A stretch of DNA of 64,000 bases from CAYZJB01 sp964602985 (lineage in GTDB: Bacteria; CLD3; SB21). The stretch spans positions 28,746-92,745 of the forward strand of contig CAZRTJ010000016.1 of NCBI GenBank assembly GCA_964602985.1, written 5' to 3'. Below are positions 17,395 to 25,681 of this stretch, piece by piece (position 1 is the first letter of the stretch; the number at the start of each line of letters is the position of its first letter). The notes under the pieces are model-generated. The model made no database searches. It saw nothing but the letters and a program-made list of their open reading frames with translations, and had not been told where the DNA came from. A program made the position numbers and the translations under genes.

Positions 17395-17526
17395 GCAGTG
17401 AATGCAGACTCCGTGAAAATTCCTGTGTCTGCCGGAGAAAAATCCGTTGTCCTGCTCATCGACTTGGAACCTGCGAGCTTGTCCAGCACGATGCTTGCCC
17501 GTGTGTCGCTTAAGTCTGTCCCGTTT

Positions 17527-17961
17527 CTATCCGCGGGATGGAGGAACAAAATCCACGATCCATTCAATACCGTATTTGTCTCTAAACATGCCGAAATAGG
17601 ACCCCCACGGACTATCACCAATCGGAGCTTCTATTTCACCCCCTGCCGAGAGCGCGTAAAATAATCTCTCTGCTTCTTCTTTGGTCTCAGGACGGACAGA
17701 GATTTTACTTCTGTTTTCATTTTCGTTTACCCTTCCCATGAATTCCGGTACATCATTGGCCATCAAGACGTTCGTTTGGCCGACAGGTAATTCAATATGA
17801 AATATTTTGTCCCGTTCGCCTTCTGCAACCGGGAATTCCACACCCGCCAGGTCTCTGAAACGCACCAGTTTAGCAAACTCACCGCCGAATGCGGATCTGT
17901 AGAAGTTGAACGCTTCTTCGGCATTTCCGTTGAAATGAATGTGTGGATTGATAATTGCCAT
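17527..17961 (-). CDS. VOC-family (PhnB-like) protein
   Basis: 144 residues. The N-terminal PHIHFNGNAEEAFNFYRSAFGG and the later DKYGIEWIVDF are typical of the PhnB/glyoxalase-bleomycin resistance superfamily, built from paired beta-alpha-beta3 units. The substrate cannot be told. It is the last gene of a short minus-strand cassette with visibly lower GC than its neighbours, 11 nt after the YdeI-like gene. Such cassettes are common travelling genes; transfer is an inference from base composition. Confidence 0.85.
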   Translation of the reverse strand: MAIINPHIHFNGNAEEAFNFYRSAFGGEFAKLVRFRDLAGVEFPVAEGERDKIFHIELPVGQTNVLMANDVPEFMGRVNENENRSKISVRPETKEEAERLFYALSAGGEIEAPIGDSPWGSYFGMFRDKYGIEWIVDFVPPSRG

Positions 17962-17972
17962 AAAGTCAAACC

Positions 17973-18260
17973 CTATGCATGTTTTCTAAACCACTTCTGC
18001 GCCTTTGGCCTCCGATGTGGACAACCGGGCCAGCAACACGGTTGCCTTTTTCCCTCTGATAATTCTTGCATCATTCGGCGAACATGATCCGTTCTTGTTT
18101 CCGATTTCTTGACAATCGTGACCCAACAAATCCATTCGTTGCGTTGAATGGGTGTCAGCTTGTTCCAACTCTGAAGAACCTCCGCATCGGTCTTCAGCGC
18201 CTTTTTCATATCCGCTGGCACTTCGTGTAAAATCCCGTCCGCTACCAGTGCTTTTCCCAT
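17973..18260 (-). CDS. YdeI/OmpD-associated family C-terminal-type protein
   Basis: 95 residues. VPADMKKALKTD, WNKLTPIQRNEWICWV and KRQPCCWPGCPHR match the helical part of YdeI/OmpD-associated proteins, which are usually longer and begin with a DUF1905-like beta domain; here only the helical part is present. The ATG at 18260 is chosen because AAGGAG lies just upstream. The start is 14 nt after the DUF1801 stop. No specific activity is known. Confidence 0.72.
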   Translation of the reverse strand: MGKALVADGILHEVPADMKKALKTDAEVLQSWNKLTPIQRNEWICWVTIVKKSETRTDHVRRMMQELSEGKRQPCCWPGCPHRRPKAQKWFRKHA

Positions 18261-18274
18261 AACTCCTTCATTCC

Positions 18275-19066
18275 CTATTTCAGTCGTTCCAGCAAACCAT
18301 TTCTTTTCACAATATTTTTGTAGTCCCACTGAATCTTCTTGGACTTTTTCAGCCAACGTCGCAGATCTTTGATTGCAATATCGGAAACGGACTGGTAAAA
18401 AACAGAGGCGTCCTTGAATTTCTTGCCACGAACCTCCAGACCCGGCTCATGGAAACTCGCCCCGCTCCAAAACATTAATCTCATTCCTCGTTTTTGTTTG
18501 CTGTAGCCTACAATCGGGTTGCCGTCCAGGAACCACACAGGATGCCCGTGCCAAACTTTGTTTTCAGCCTCTGGCAAAGCACTGCAGATTTCTCGTAGCA
18601 ACCGCTCACAGATGCTTCGGTCGGTCGCATTCTGTTTCATGTGATAAGAACGAATGTCTTTGTTGACAATGATCCTTCTTGTCTGGATACCCTTCCTGGA
18701 TTTGGGGTTATCACTGACTTCCGCCACACGGAATTTCACAATCTTTCGTATCAAACGCAGAGGCAAAGATTTGTCAATTGGAAACTGGATTGCCCCTTTC
18801 GAGGAGCTATACTTTTCAAGTTCTTCCTTGAAGTGAACAATCAGCTTGGGTGTCGGGTAAAAGCCGATATGTTCTTTGTGAGCGGCATAGTAAACCAATA
18901 CCCTCTTTTGTCGAAACGCAGGCATGCCGTAGCTAATGGTTTCGGTCGCCTTTGGCGCAGCCTGCTTAATTGCCCGGCGAAGCCGGTCCAGAATTTTCCG
19001 AATGCCAGCAGGACAAAATGAGTGATACTCGTCAATGTCCTTACATGGTGGTTTGCTCTTGTTCAT
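18275..19066 (-). CDS. Two-domain DUF1801 (YdhG-like) protein
   Basis: 263 residues that appear to be two DUF1801-type domains in series. The first (about 1-120) has the typical ISYGMPAFRQKRVLVYYAAH and HIGFYPTP; the second (about 135-263) has KVWHGHPVWFLDGNPIVGYS. DUF1801 proteins include the YdhG/YdeI-like iron-chaperone-related fold, but their function is poorly known. Codon use is more AT-rich than in the flanking genes. It starts 12 nt after coaE ends and is followed by the YdeI-like and VOC genes. Confidence 0.8.
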   Translation of the reverse strand: MNKSKPPCKDIDEYHSFCPAGIRKILDRLRRAIKQAAPKATETISYGMPAFRQKRVLVYYAAHKEHIGFYPTPKLIVHFKEELEKYSSSKGAIQFPIDKSLPLRLIRKIVKFRVAEVSDNPKSRKGIQTRRIIVNKDIRSYHMKQNATDRSICERLLREICSALPEAENKVWHGHPVWFLDGNPIVGYSKQKRGMRLMFWSGASFHEPGLEVRGKKFKDASVFYQSVSDIAIKDLRRWLKKSKKIQWDYKNIVKRNGLLERLK

Positions 19067-19077
19067 ACGCCCTGTCG

Positions 19078-19683
19078 TTATGTGGGGTTGTCAGACATCC
19101 ATTCCGAATAGACCTGACGCACTCGGAGCCGAAGTTCATCCGTCGTACCGTCATTCCACACGACAACAGAGGCTCGCCGAAGTTTCTCCTCCATCGGCCA
19201 TTGCGAATCCAATCGCTGACGGATCTGATCGGTCGTAAACCCATTCCGGAGGTGCACGCGTTTCATGCGCTGTTCTTCAGACGCAGCGACGACGATAACA
19301 TGATCCATCCGGCGATCGAAACCGGTTTCGTACAAGAGTGCTGCTTCGATCACGACAGCCCTCGCTCCGGTCTTCCCTGCATTTTGAATCGCCTCCTCGA
19401 GTCGTTGGACGACGTGAGGATGAATGAGCTCGTTCAATCGGCTGACTTTGTCTGGGTGACCAAATACACGGTGACCCAACTCCTCGCGGCGCAGACGGCC
19501 CTCGCGATCCAGCAGGTCATGGCCAAACTCGCCGGCGAGCTGTTGTCGCAGAGACCCGCTTTGTTCGACGACCTCCCGTGCGATGACGTCGGCGTCGATC
19601 ACGGTCGCGCCGAGTTCACGGAGCATCCCGGCCACGGTGCTTTTGCCAGATCCAATTCCACCCGTCAATCCGATGATTGGCAT
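19078..19683 (-). CDS. coaE: Dephospho-CoA kinase
   Basis: Last step of coenzyme A synthesis: phosphorylation of the 3'-OH of dephospho-CoA. P-loop GLTGGIGSGKST at the N-terminus, then LGATVIDADVIAREVV and the lid region around QRLDSQWPMEEK. The ATG at 19683 gives 201 residues, typical of CoaE; upstream in-frame starts would add a non-family extension. Divergent from ltaE. Confidence 0.95.
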   Translation of the reverse strand: MPIIGLTGGIGSGKSTVAGMLRELGATVIDADVIAREVVEQSGSLRQQLAGEFGHDLLDREGRLRREELGHRVFGHPDKVSRLNELIHPHVVQRLEEAIQNAGKTGARAVVIEAALLYETGFDRRMDHVIVVAASEEQRMKRVHLRNGFTTDQIRQRLDSQWPMEEKLRRASVVVWNDGTTDELRLRVRQVYSEWMSDNPT

Positions 19684-19731
19684 GGGGCAATCTTCCATTT
19701 CTCGCGTCGAAAAGCAACTCAGAATTGGCAA

Positions 19732-19760
19732 TTGAATGAAAAGACAAAATCGGGTAAGTT
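19732..19760 (+). promoter_or_regulatory. Predicted leaderless promoter of ltaE
   Basis: TTGAAT at 19732-19737, 17-nt spacer, TAAGTT at 19755-19760, then 6 nt before the ATG at 19767. Transcription is predicted to begin at the start codon; no Shine-Dalgarno site is present. Confidence 0.6.
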
Positions 19761-19766
19761 CGACGC

Positions 19767-20792
19767 ATGCGTGTGATCGATTATCGAAGTGACACCGTCA
19801 CCAGACCGTCTCGTGAGATGCGTGAGGCCATGATGGAGGCCGAAGTCGGCGACGACGTCTTCGGGGAAGATCCGACCATCAATCGACTGCAGGAGCGGGT
19901 CGCCGCGATGTTCGGCAAGGAAGCCGGCTTGTTTGTTGCAAGCGGTACGATGGGCAATCAGGTTTGCGTCAAGATACACACCGCTCCGGGTAATGAGATG
20001 ATCTGTGAGGCCGATTGTCATATTTTCAAGTATGAGGCCGGCGGAATTGGTCTGTTCGCCGGTGTCCAAGTTCACACGATACCGGGCACCAGAGGCGTGA
20101 TCACCGCCGACCAGATCGAGCGCGCAATTAACCCAAACGACATCCACAGCAGTCCGACATCGCTCGTGACCATCGAGAATACGCACAACCGTGCGGGAGG
20201 AACCCTCTTCCCGATCGACGAAATGAGACGTATCCACGAACTGACCCGGAAGAGAAGCCTTCGGTTCCATCTGGACGGTGCGCGAATATTCAATGCCATG
20301 GTTGCCACGGGTACCCCCGCATCCGAATACGGCCGGAATTGCGATACCGCATCGGTGTGCTTCTCGAAGGGTTTGGGTGCGCCTGTGGGATCGGTCGTCG
20401 TCGGCTCCCGGGAACACATCGAGAGGGCTCGGTATTATCGAAAAGCGTTAGGCGGCGGCATGCGTCAGGCCGGGATCGTGGCGGCCGGCGCGCTGTATGC
20501 CCTGGACCATCATGTGGAGAAGCTGCGTGTGGACCACGAACGTGCGCAGACGATTGCCCATCTCCTGTCGACCCTTCCGGAATTTCAGCTCGACCCCGGC
20601 ACGGTTCAGACCAACATCGTCATCTTCGAGTGTGTCCGGCGTTCGGCTGATGAAGTGGCGGCAAGACTTGCATCGCACGGGTTACTTTGCATACCTTTTG
20701 GCCCGACGCGCATCCGACTGGTCACGCATCTCGACCTATCCGATGACGACATTCAACAAACCCTGGACATTCTAAAGAAACACTTTCGATGA
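19767..20792 (+). CDS. ltaE: Low-specificity L-threonine aldolase
   Basis: PLP enzyme of 341 residues that cleaves L-threonine or L-allo-threonine to glycine and acetaldehyde. IDYRSDTVTRPS at the N-terminus, GEDPTINRLQ, FHLDGARIFNA and the PLP lysine in FSKGLGAPVGS are diagnostic. The start overlaps no other gene and appears leaderless. The 3' end overlaps deoC (ATGA). Both enzymes release acetaldehyde, which may explain the pairing. Confidence 0.95.
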   Translation: MRVIDYRSDTVTRPSREMREAMMEAEVGDDVFGEDPTINRLQERVAAMFGKEAGLFVASGTMGNQVCVKIHTAPGNEMICEADCHIFKYEAGGIGLFAGVQVHTIPGTRGVITADQIERAINPNDIHSSPTSLVTIENTHNRAGGTLFPIDEMRRIHELTRKRSLRFHLDGARIFNAMVATGTPASEYGRNCDTASVCFSKGLGAPVGSVVVGSREHIERARYYRKALGGGMRQAGIVAAGALYALDHHVEKLRVDHERAQTIAHLLSTLPEFQLDPGTVQTNIVIFECVRRSADEVAARLASHGLLCIPFGPTRIRLVTHLDLSDDDIQQTLDILKKHFR

Positions 20793-21682
20793 ATCTCGAA
20801 TCTCAAATCGACAAGCTCCTCCGCGAAACGAAGTCTTCCTGCCCCTGCGCGGGACAGGAGACCTGCCCGTGTGCGGCTCCTTGCGGGCATGCGGAATGCA
20901 AAGGTATGGGAATGTGCATTTATCCGCTGCTGCACATGCCCGAAGTCGTGGACCGGTTTATCGAATGCGGCGCCTGTCGCATTTCGTCCGCTTTGGGAAT
21001 CTCGGCCGCGCAAGAAAAAATCGCGCGCATGATCGACCATACGCTGCTGAAACCGGAGGCCACGCAAACCGAGATCGACGCGCTGTGCGACGAGGCGCGA
21101 ACGTATTGTTTTGCTTCTGTGTGCATCAATCCCTGCTGGGTGAAGCATGCGGCTGATCGCCTGCGCGGAAGCGGAGTGATCGTTTGTACCGTCGTGGGAT
21201 TCCCGCTGGGCGCAACGAGCACGAGTAGTAAAGCGGCAGAAACGGCCGCGGCTGTCGCGGATGGCGCCGGCGAAGTGGACATGGTCGTCAACATCGGCTG
21301 GCTGAAATCCCGACAATACGATCAAGTGAAAAAGGATATTCAGGAAGTGATTCGACAGGCCGGCCGGCGCGTACCGGTCAAGGTCATTCTCGAAACGTGT
21401 CTGCTCACGGACGAAGAGAAGATCAAGGCCTGCATTCTGGCCCGGGAAGCTGGCGCCGCCTTTGTCAAAACCTCCACGGGCTTTTCCAAAGGCGGGGCCA
21501 CCGCCGCTGACGTCTCGCTGATGCGCCATGTGGTCGGACACCAGATCGGGGTCAAAGCCTCCGGAGGCGTACGCACCTTCGAAGACGCGCAAACGATGAT
21601 CCAATCCGGAGCTACGCGAATCGGCGCGAGTGCATCCGTCAAAATTGTCACAGGGAAACAAACCGCATCGACTGCCTATTAG
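20789..21682 (+). CDS. deoC: Deoxyribose-phosphate aldolase with cysteine-rich N-terminal extension
   Basis: 297 residues. From about residue 75 it is a normal DeoC TIM barrel: MIDHTLLKPEAT, CTVVGFPLGA, the Schiff-base lysine in AFVKTSTGFS and VKASGGVRT. It splits deoxyribose-5-phosphate to glyceraldehyde-3-phosphate and acetaldehyde. The first ~70 residues are extra and hold nine cysteines (18, 20, 26, 28, 32, 37, 43, 60, 63), including two CPC motifs and CGAC, suggesting a metal or Fe-S site. Translation is coupled to ltaE by ATGA; fbp follows after 10 nt. Confidence 0.92.
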   Translation: MNLESQIDKLLRETKSSCPCAGQETCPCAAPCGHAECKGMGMCIYPLLHMPEVVDRFIECGACRISSALGISAAQEKIARMIDHTLLKPEATQTEIDALCDEARTYCFASVCINPCWVKHAADRLRGSGVIVCTVVGFPLGATSTSSKAAETAAAVADGAGEVDMVVNIGWLKSRQYDQVKKDIQEVIRQAGRRVPVKVILETCLLTDEEKIKACILAREAGAAFVKTSTGFSKGGATAADVSLMRHVVGHQIGVKASGGVRTFEDAQTMIQSGATRIGASASVKIVTGKQTASTAY

Positions 21683-21692
21683 GAACATCATC

Positions 21693-22688
21693 ATGGCCAT
21701 TGTAACCATCGAACGACACATTTACGAAATGGAAAAAATCCACCCGGAAGCAACGGGTGAACTCAGCACCCTCCTCAACGACATCGCGCTTGCCGGCAAG
21801 ATCATCTCCCGCGAAGTCAACCGCGCGGGACTGGTAAGCCTGCTCGGATTTGCCGGCTCGACCAACGTACACGGTGAGGCGGTGAAGAAGCTGGACATTT
21901 ACTCACACGACACGCTCGTCAACATCATCTCCGGTGGACGAGACGAAATCTACATGCTTGGCTCGGAAGAGATGGAGCACCCCATTAGTCTTCAGGACAA
22001 ACATCCGGCCGGGAAATACATTGTCAACTTCGATCCGCTCGATGGCTCCTCCAATATCGACGCAAACGTGAGTGTCGGAACAATCTTCTCCATTCTCAAA
22101 CGTCATGACAGTCTTCCGGACGAGGTGGTCTGCCGCCAAAAGGGCATTCAGCAGGTCGCCGCGGGTTACATCATTTATGGCAGTAGTACGGTCTTTGTGT
22201 ATTCCACGGGACAGGGTGTACACGGTTTTACGTTTGATGTTGGAGTGGGAGAATTTATCCTCAGTCACGAGAACATTCGCACCCCTCCCAAGGGAAAGAT
22301 CTATTCTGCAAACGAAGGCAATTTCAGCAAGTGGGACACGAACCTGCAGCGTTATTTCAAGTACATCAAGGAAGAGAGCAAGGAAGATGGCAGGCCCTAT
22401 TCGTCTCGATACATAGGATCATTGGTGGCAGACTTTCATCGCAATTTGCTGTATGGCGGAATATTTCTCTATCCCGGCGACAAAAAAACTCCGGAGGGAA
22501 AACTGCGGCTGGTGTATGAAGCCAATCCACTGGCCTACATTGTCGAGCAGGCGGGCGGAGCGGCCTCCGACGGCCATCGACGCATCATGGACATCGAACC
22601 CACGGGATTGCACCAGCGTACGCCGCTGATCATCGGCAGCACGCAGGATGTCGAACTCGCATGCGAATTCATACAGGGCAAGCGATAA
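21693..22688 (+). CDS. fbp: Fructose-1,6-bisphosphatase, class I
   Basis: 331 residues. Key gluconeogenic enzyme hydrolysing fructose-1,6-bisphosphate. The metal-binding FDPLDGSSNID, the GSEEMEHP region and IGSLVADFHRNLLYGGIF are diagnostic of class I FBPase. AGGA at 21681-21684 supports the ATG at 21693; an upstream in-frame start would overlap deoC deeply. The stop overlaps the next ATG (TAATG). Confidence 0.96.
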   Translation: MAIVTIERHIYEMEKIHPEATGELSTLLNDIALAGKIISREVNRAGLVSLLGFAGSTNVHGEAVKKLDIYSHDTLVNIISGGRDEIYMLGSEEMEHPISLQDKHPAGKYIVNFDPLDGSSNIDANVSVGTIFSILKRHDSLPDEVVCRQKGIQQVAAGYIIYGSSTVFVYSTGQGVHGFTFDVGVGEFILSHENIRTPPKGKIYSANEGNFSKWDTNLQRYFKYIKEESKEDGRPYSSRYIGSLVADFHRNLLYGGIFLYPGDKKTPEGKLRLVYEANPLAYIVEQAGGAASDGHRRIMDIEPTGLHQRTPLIIGSTQDVELACEFIQGKR

Positions 22689-23065
22689 TGGCCCATCCTG
22701 CGAAACGAACAGCGTATCTCATCGCGGGTCATGCGTTTGTCGGATTGGGCGTGGTCGGAGCGATCTTGCCACTGGTGCCGACGACCGTATTTCTCCTTCT
22801 CGCCGGGGCCTGTTACGCGCGAAGCAGTCCGCGTTTTCATGACTGGTTGTTCCACAATGCCTTCTTTGGTTCGTACCTTCGGAATTACAAGGACAAAAGA
22901 GGCACGCCGCTCAGCATCAAGATCGCATCGCTCGTCCTGCTTTGGGGAACCATCGGATACACGATCTACTCAGTCTCTGCGCCAATGTATGTCCCCGCGG
23001 TCTTACTGCTCATCGCGATCGGCGTAACGATCCACCTCCTGACCATCCCCACGTTGAAGAAGTGA
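22688..23065 (+). CDS. YbaN/DUF454 family membrane protein
   Basis: 125 residues with an N-terminal hydrophobic hairpin (AFVGLGVVGAILPLVPTTVF) followed by ARSSPRFHDWLFHNAFFGSY, the conserved DUF454 signature, and two further transmembrane segments. Function unknown in the family. Start and stop overlap with fbp and the next gene (TAATG and GTGA), so it is translationally linked to both. Confidence 0.88.
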   Translation: MAHPAKRTAYLIAGHAFVGLGVVGAILPLVPTTVFLLLAGACYARSSPRFHDWLFHNAFFGSYLRNYKDKRGTPLSIKIASLVLLWGTIGYTIYSVSAPMYVPAVLLLIAIGVTIHLLTIPTLKK

Positions 23066-23532
23066 ATACGTCCGCTCCGAAAAAGCCGTCCACAGGGATT
23101 TTGTGGTTTGGCGTCGTCTGTCTGGCGTTGTTTGGCGCCGCGTGGCTGATCCTGTTTGGGTTGGCCATCGGCTCGGAATCCTCCAAGTCCTCGCTCGGCG
23201 GCACCGTGCTGGCGAGCATCTGTCTTGCGGGCCTTCCGCTCCTGCTCGCATCGATCCTGTACTGGACGATCCGTAAACAACAAAGCCGGTATGTGCAGGA
23301 ACGCGCGTCCTGGATCCAGCGATCAACGATCCTGATAGCTGCAGAATCCGGGGGAAGGGTCAGCGCGGCGGAACTGGTGATGCGACTTCACCTGACGCCG
23401 GACGAAGCCAGGATGGCCCTTGAGGAACTGGCGGCCACCGGTCTGGCAGAACCTCTGGTCAGCGAAAGCGGAACCATGGTTTTTGAGATTCGAGGAATCG
23501 GCAAGGACAAGGCGAGCGCCTCCGAGATCTAA
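23062..23532 (+). CDS. Membrane protein with cytoplasmic winged-helix-like domain
   Basis: About 156 residues from a GTG whose TG overlaps the previous stop (GTGA). Two transmembrane segments (ILWFGVVCLALFGAAWLILF and LASICLAGLPLLLASILYW) form a hairpin. The C-terminal half, with STILIAAESGGRVSAAELVM and LTPDEARMALEELAATGLA, resembles a winged helix-turn-helix. Proteins of this shape may regulate transcription or assembly from the membrane, but I do not recognise a named family. Its end converges on and overlaps the HD gene by 4 nt. Confidence 0.7.
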   Translation: MNTSAPKKPSTGILWFGVVCLALFGAAWLILFGLAIGSESSKSSLGGTVLASICLAGLPLLLASILYWTIRKQQSRYVQERASWIQRSTILIAAESGGRVSAAELVMRLHLTPDEARMALEELAATGLAEPLVSESGTMVFEIRGIGKDKASASEI

Positions 23533-24197
23533 CACTCCCCATTCCACTCCGCAAAGAACGCCTCCAGAAATCTCTCCATCAGTGCGTGACGCGCCTCTGC
23601 CAATCGCTTCCCTGTTCGCGTGTGCATTCGATCTTTGAGCAACAGCAATTTCTCATAGAAGTGATTGATCGTAGGGCTCGACGATTTCTTGTATGCATCG
23701 AAAGACGCATGGAGCACCGGAGGAACGTCGGGATCCCAGAGGGTCTGTTTCCTGAAACCTCCATAGGCGAATGTCCTTGCGATTCCAATCGCACCCAGCG
23801 CGTCCAGCCGATCCGCATCCTGCACGACTTTTCCCTCCAACGAACTCACCCGATCCGGAACGCCTGCGCCCTTGAACGAGACTTGTTGAACGATCCCCAC
23901 CACAGCCTCCACGATTTCCGGATCCACTCCGTAACGGCACAGCCATTCTCGCGAAGCGTTCGGTCCCGCCGTCTCATCACCGTCATGAAACTTATGATCC
24001 GCTACGTCATGCAGGAGCGCCCCCAGTTCGACGATGACGAGGTTCGCGCCTTCCTCCTTCGCAATGCGCAGTGCCAGCCGCCGCACTCTCTCGACATGCC
24101 ACCAGTCGTGTCCCGTGCCCTCCCCGTCCAGGCGGTCACGGATCATGCGTTCCGTGTCTTGAACTATTCTGGCGTAATCAGGCTTCGGATTTCCCAA
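23529..24197 (-). CDS. HD-superfamily phosphohydrolase (YedJ/YpgQ-like)
   Basis: HD hydrolase with the family pattern HDWWHVERVRRLALRI, ELGALLHDVADHKF and VVQDADRLDALGAIGIARTF supplying the metal-binding His and Asp residues. Relatives hydrolyse nucleotides or small phosphates. The start is uncertain: TTG at 24197 has AGGAAG 7 nt upstream and gives 222 residues; GTG at 24245 and ATG at 24146 are alternatives. It overlaps the upstream small gene and belongs to a three-gene minus-strand set with a metallo-beta-lactamase-fold protein. Confidence 0.85.
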   Translation of the reverse strand: MGNPKPDYARIVQDTERMIRDRLDGEGTGHDWWHVERVRRLALRIAKEEGANLVIVELGALLHDVADHKFHDGDETAGPNASREWLCRYGVDPEIVEAVVGIVQQVSFKGAGVPDRVSSLEGKVVQDADRLDALGAIGIARTFAYGGFRKQTLWDPDVPPVLHASFDAYKKSSSPTINHFYEKLLLLKDRMHTRTGKRLAEARHALMERFLEAFFAEWNGEC

Positions 24198-24547
24198 AAA
24201 TACTCTTCCTGTCGAAGGGTCGGTCGCTTTCCATATTCCCTGCACTGCTGAGGCACACTTCGTTCCACAAATACTTCATCGGATTCACGAATGTGATTCG
24301 CCAGCCGTTTCGCGCAATCCTCCGACACGGCCTCGATCGCCACCTGCAGCCAATAACGAATCGTAAGATCCTGTTCATATTTCTCACGATTCTCGCGGGT
24401 CCAATCCATCGTGACAAATTTATGCCAAATCTCCGCCTGACTCAGAAAAAGCCTTTCCGAGTATCGTTCGATGGCCAATGAGGGCTTCCCCCACGCTTTC
24501 AACGCTTTGCGTATCGAAGACAAATCCTGTTCGGTCAATCGAATCAT
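24164..24547 (-). CDS. Conserved-looking small protein of unknown function
   Basis: 127 residues, soluble, mostly helical, rich in Glu, Arg and Trp (ERYSERLFLSQAEIWHKFV; WLQVAIEAVSEDCAKRLANH). I do not recognise the family. The ATG at 24547 overlaps the upstream stop (ATGA), a strong sign of a real coupled gene, and its end overlaps the following HD gene. Confidence 0.65.
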   Translation of the reverse strand: MIRLTEQDLSSIRKALKAWGKPSLAIERYSERLFLSQAEIWHKFVTMDWTRENREKYEQDLTIRYWLQVAIEAVSEDCAKRLANHIRESDEVFVERSVPQQCREYGKRPTLRQEEYFWEIRSLITPE

Positions 24548-25602
24548 ACGATTTCTCCAACATCCGGGATGCGCACCTCCCCTTTGACGCCGCCCTCTTC
24601 GATGAGCCGTTGGAGCCAACGGATCGGCTCCCCCAGCGGCTCATCCGCGAGATCAAATGTACCGTAGTGCATCGGGATCATCGTCTTTCCATGCAGATCG
24701 TGAAACGCCTGCACAGCTTCTTGCGGATCCATGTGATTGTCCTTCATGATGTAGGTCGGGCGATACGCTCCGATTGGAAGAAGACAAACATCGATCGCGC
24801 CAAACAGCGCATGAATGTCTTTGAAATGCGCACCGTATCCGGTATCGGCGGCAAAATAGATCTTCTTGTCGCGATATTGAATGAGAAAACTACCCCAGAG
24901 CACCCGATTGCGATCCCACGGCATCCGCTGGTGCCAATGCTGGGCCGGAAGCAGAATGATCGAGAACTCCTCATCCAGAGCATACCGCTGATACCAACTC
25001 GCCTCCTGGACGGATACAAACCGATTCATTCCCTCGATCACGGGGCTCATTCGCAGAGGAGCCAACATAGCCGCTCGCGAGGTCATCCGCTCGACGGTCG
25101 TCGCATCCAAGTGATCGTAATGTCCGTGTGACATCAGGACGTAATCCATGGACGTGAGATCGTCCCAGGAGAGCGGTAATTCTGAATATCGATTCTGAAA
25201 CGGCGGCGCAGTCCAGCAGGGATCGGTCAGAATCCACCTGCCCCCAATCCGAATCAAAAAGGATGCATGCCCCAGCCAGATGATGGATCCATCCGGAATT
25301 TCGGACAGGCTTCGGATCGATCGCACCGGCAACCGAAACGTGTCCGATTTCTTTTCCTCCCTTTGCGGATTTTCCGACATCCACCACTTGAGGACATCGC
25401 CGAAATGCTTCGGGGCAACAGACTGAGTTTCATTCAGAAATCTACCGTCACGAAAGGGGGCGCCTGCATAATCCGGTCGAACCGTTTCCAGAGCGTCATT
25501 CTTTAAGAAGGTCACATTTCCCGGTCGTGACACCGGCCATTCCCGCGCCATCCATCCCACTCCCGCAAAACCAGCAATTCTTACAAACTGTCTGCGATCC
25601 AT
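24544..25602 (-). CDS. Metallo-beta-lactamase-fold hydrolase (NAPE-PLD/UlaG-like) with Tat-like signal
   Basis: About 352 residues. MDRRQFVRIAGFAGVGW at the start resembles a twin-arginine signal. The catalytic zinc motif is SHGHYDHLD, with further ligands in FAADTGYGAHF and PMHYGTF; PCWTAPPFQNRYS is typical of NAPE-PLD-type enzymes. The substrate is unknown, perhaps a phosphodiester or lactone in the periplasm. The ATG at 25602 is chosen because a -10 box ends 7 nt upstream; other in-frame ATGs lie 5' of it. Divergent from queE. Confidence 0.85.
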   Translation of the reverse strand: MDRRQFVRIAGFAGVGWMAREWPVSRPGNVTFLKNDALETVRPDYAGAPFRDGRFLNETQSVAPKHFGDVLKWWMSENPQREEKKSDTFRLPVRSIRSLSEIPDGSIIWLGHASFLIRIGGRWILTDPCWTAPPFQNRYSELPLSWDDLTSMDYVLMSHGHYDHLDATTVERMTSRAAMLAPLRMSPVIEGMNRFVSVQEASWYQRYALDEEFSIILLPAQHWHQRMPWDRNRVLWGSFLIQYRDKKIYFAADTGYGAHFKDIHALFGAIDVCLLPIGAYRPTYIMKDNHMDPQEAVQAFHDLHGKTMIPMHYGTFDLADEPLGEPIRWLQRLIEEGGVKGEVRIPDVGEIV

Positions 25603-25609
25603 CGGACGA

Positions 25610-25638
25610 AACATAGCCAATCGCATTTTCAATCGCAA
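25610..25638 (-). promoter_or_regulatory. Predicted leaderless promoter of the metallo-beta-lactamase-fold gene
   Basis: Minus-strand TTGCGA (25633-25638), 17-nt spacer, TATGTT (25610-25615), then 7 nt to the ATG at 25602. It faces the queE promoter back to back, with only 8 nt between the two -35 boxes. Confidence 0.55.
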
Positions 25639-25646
25639 TGCGCTGC

Positions 25647-25675
25647 TTGCGGCTCGCTGAACGATTGGCTATATT
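25647..25675 (+). promoter_or_regulatory. Predicted leaderless promoter of the queE operon
   Basis: TTGCGG (25647-25652), 17-nt spacer, TATATT (25670-25675), then 6 nt to the ATG at 25682. No Shine-Dalgarno site is present. Confidence 0.65.
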
Positions 25676-25681
25676 GGCGCC

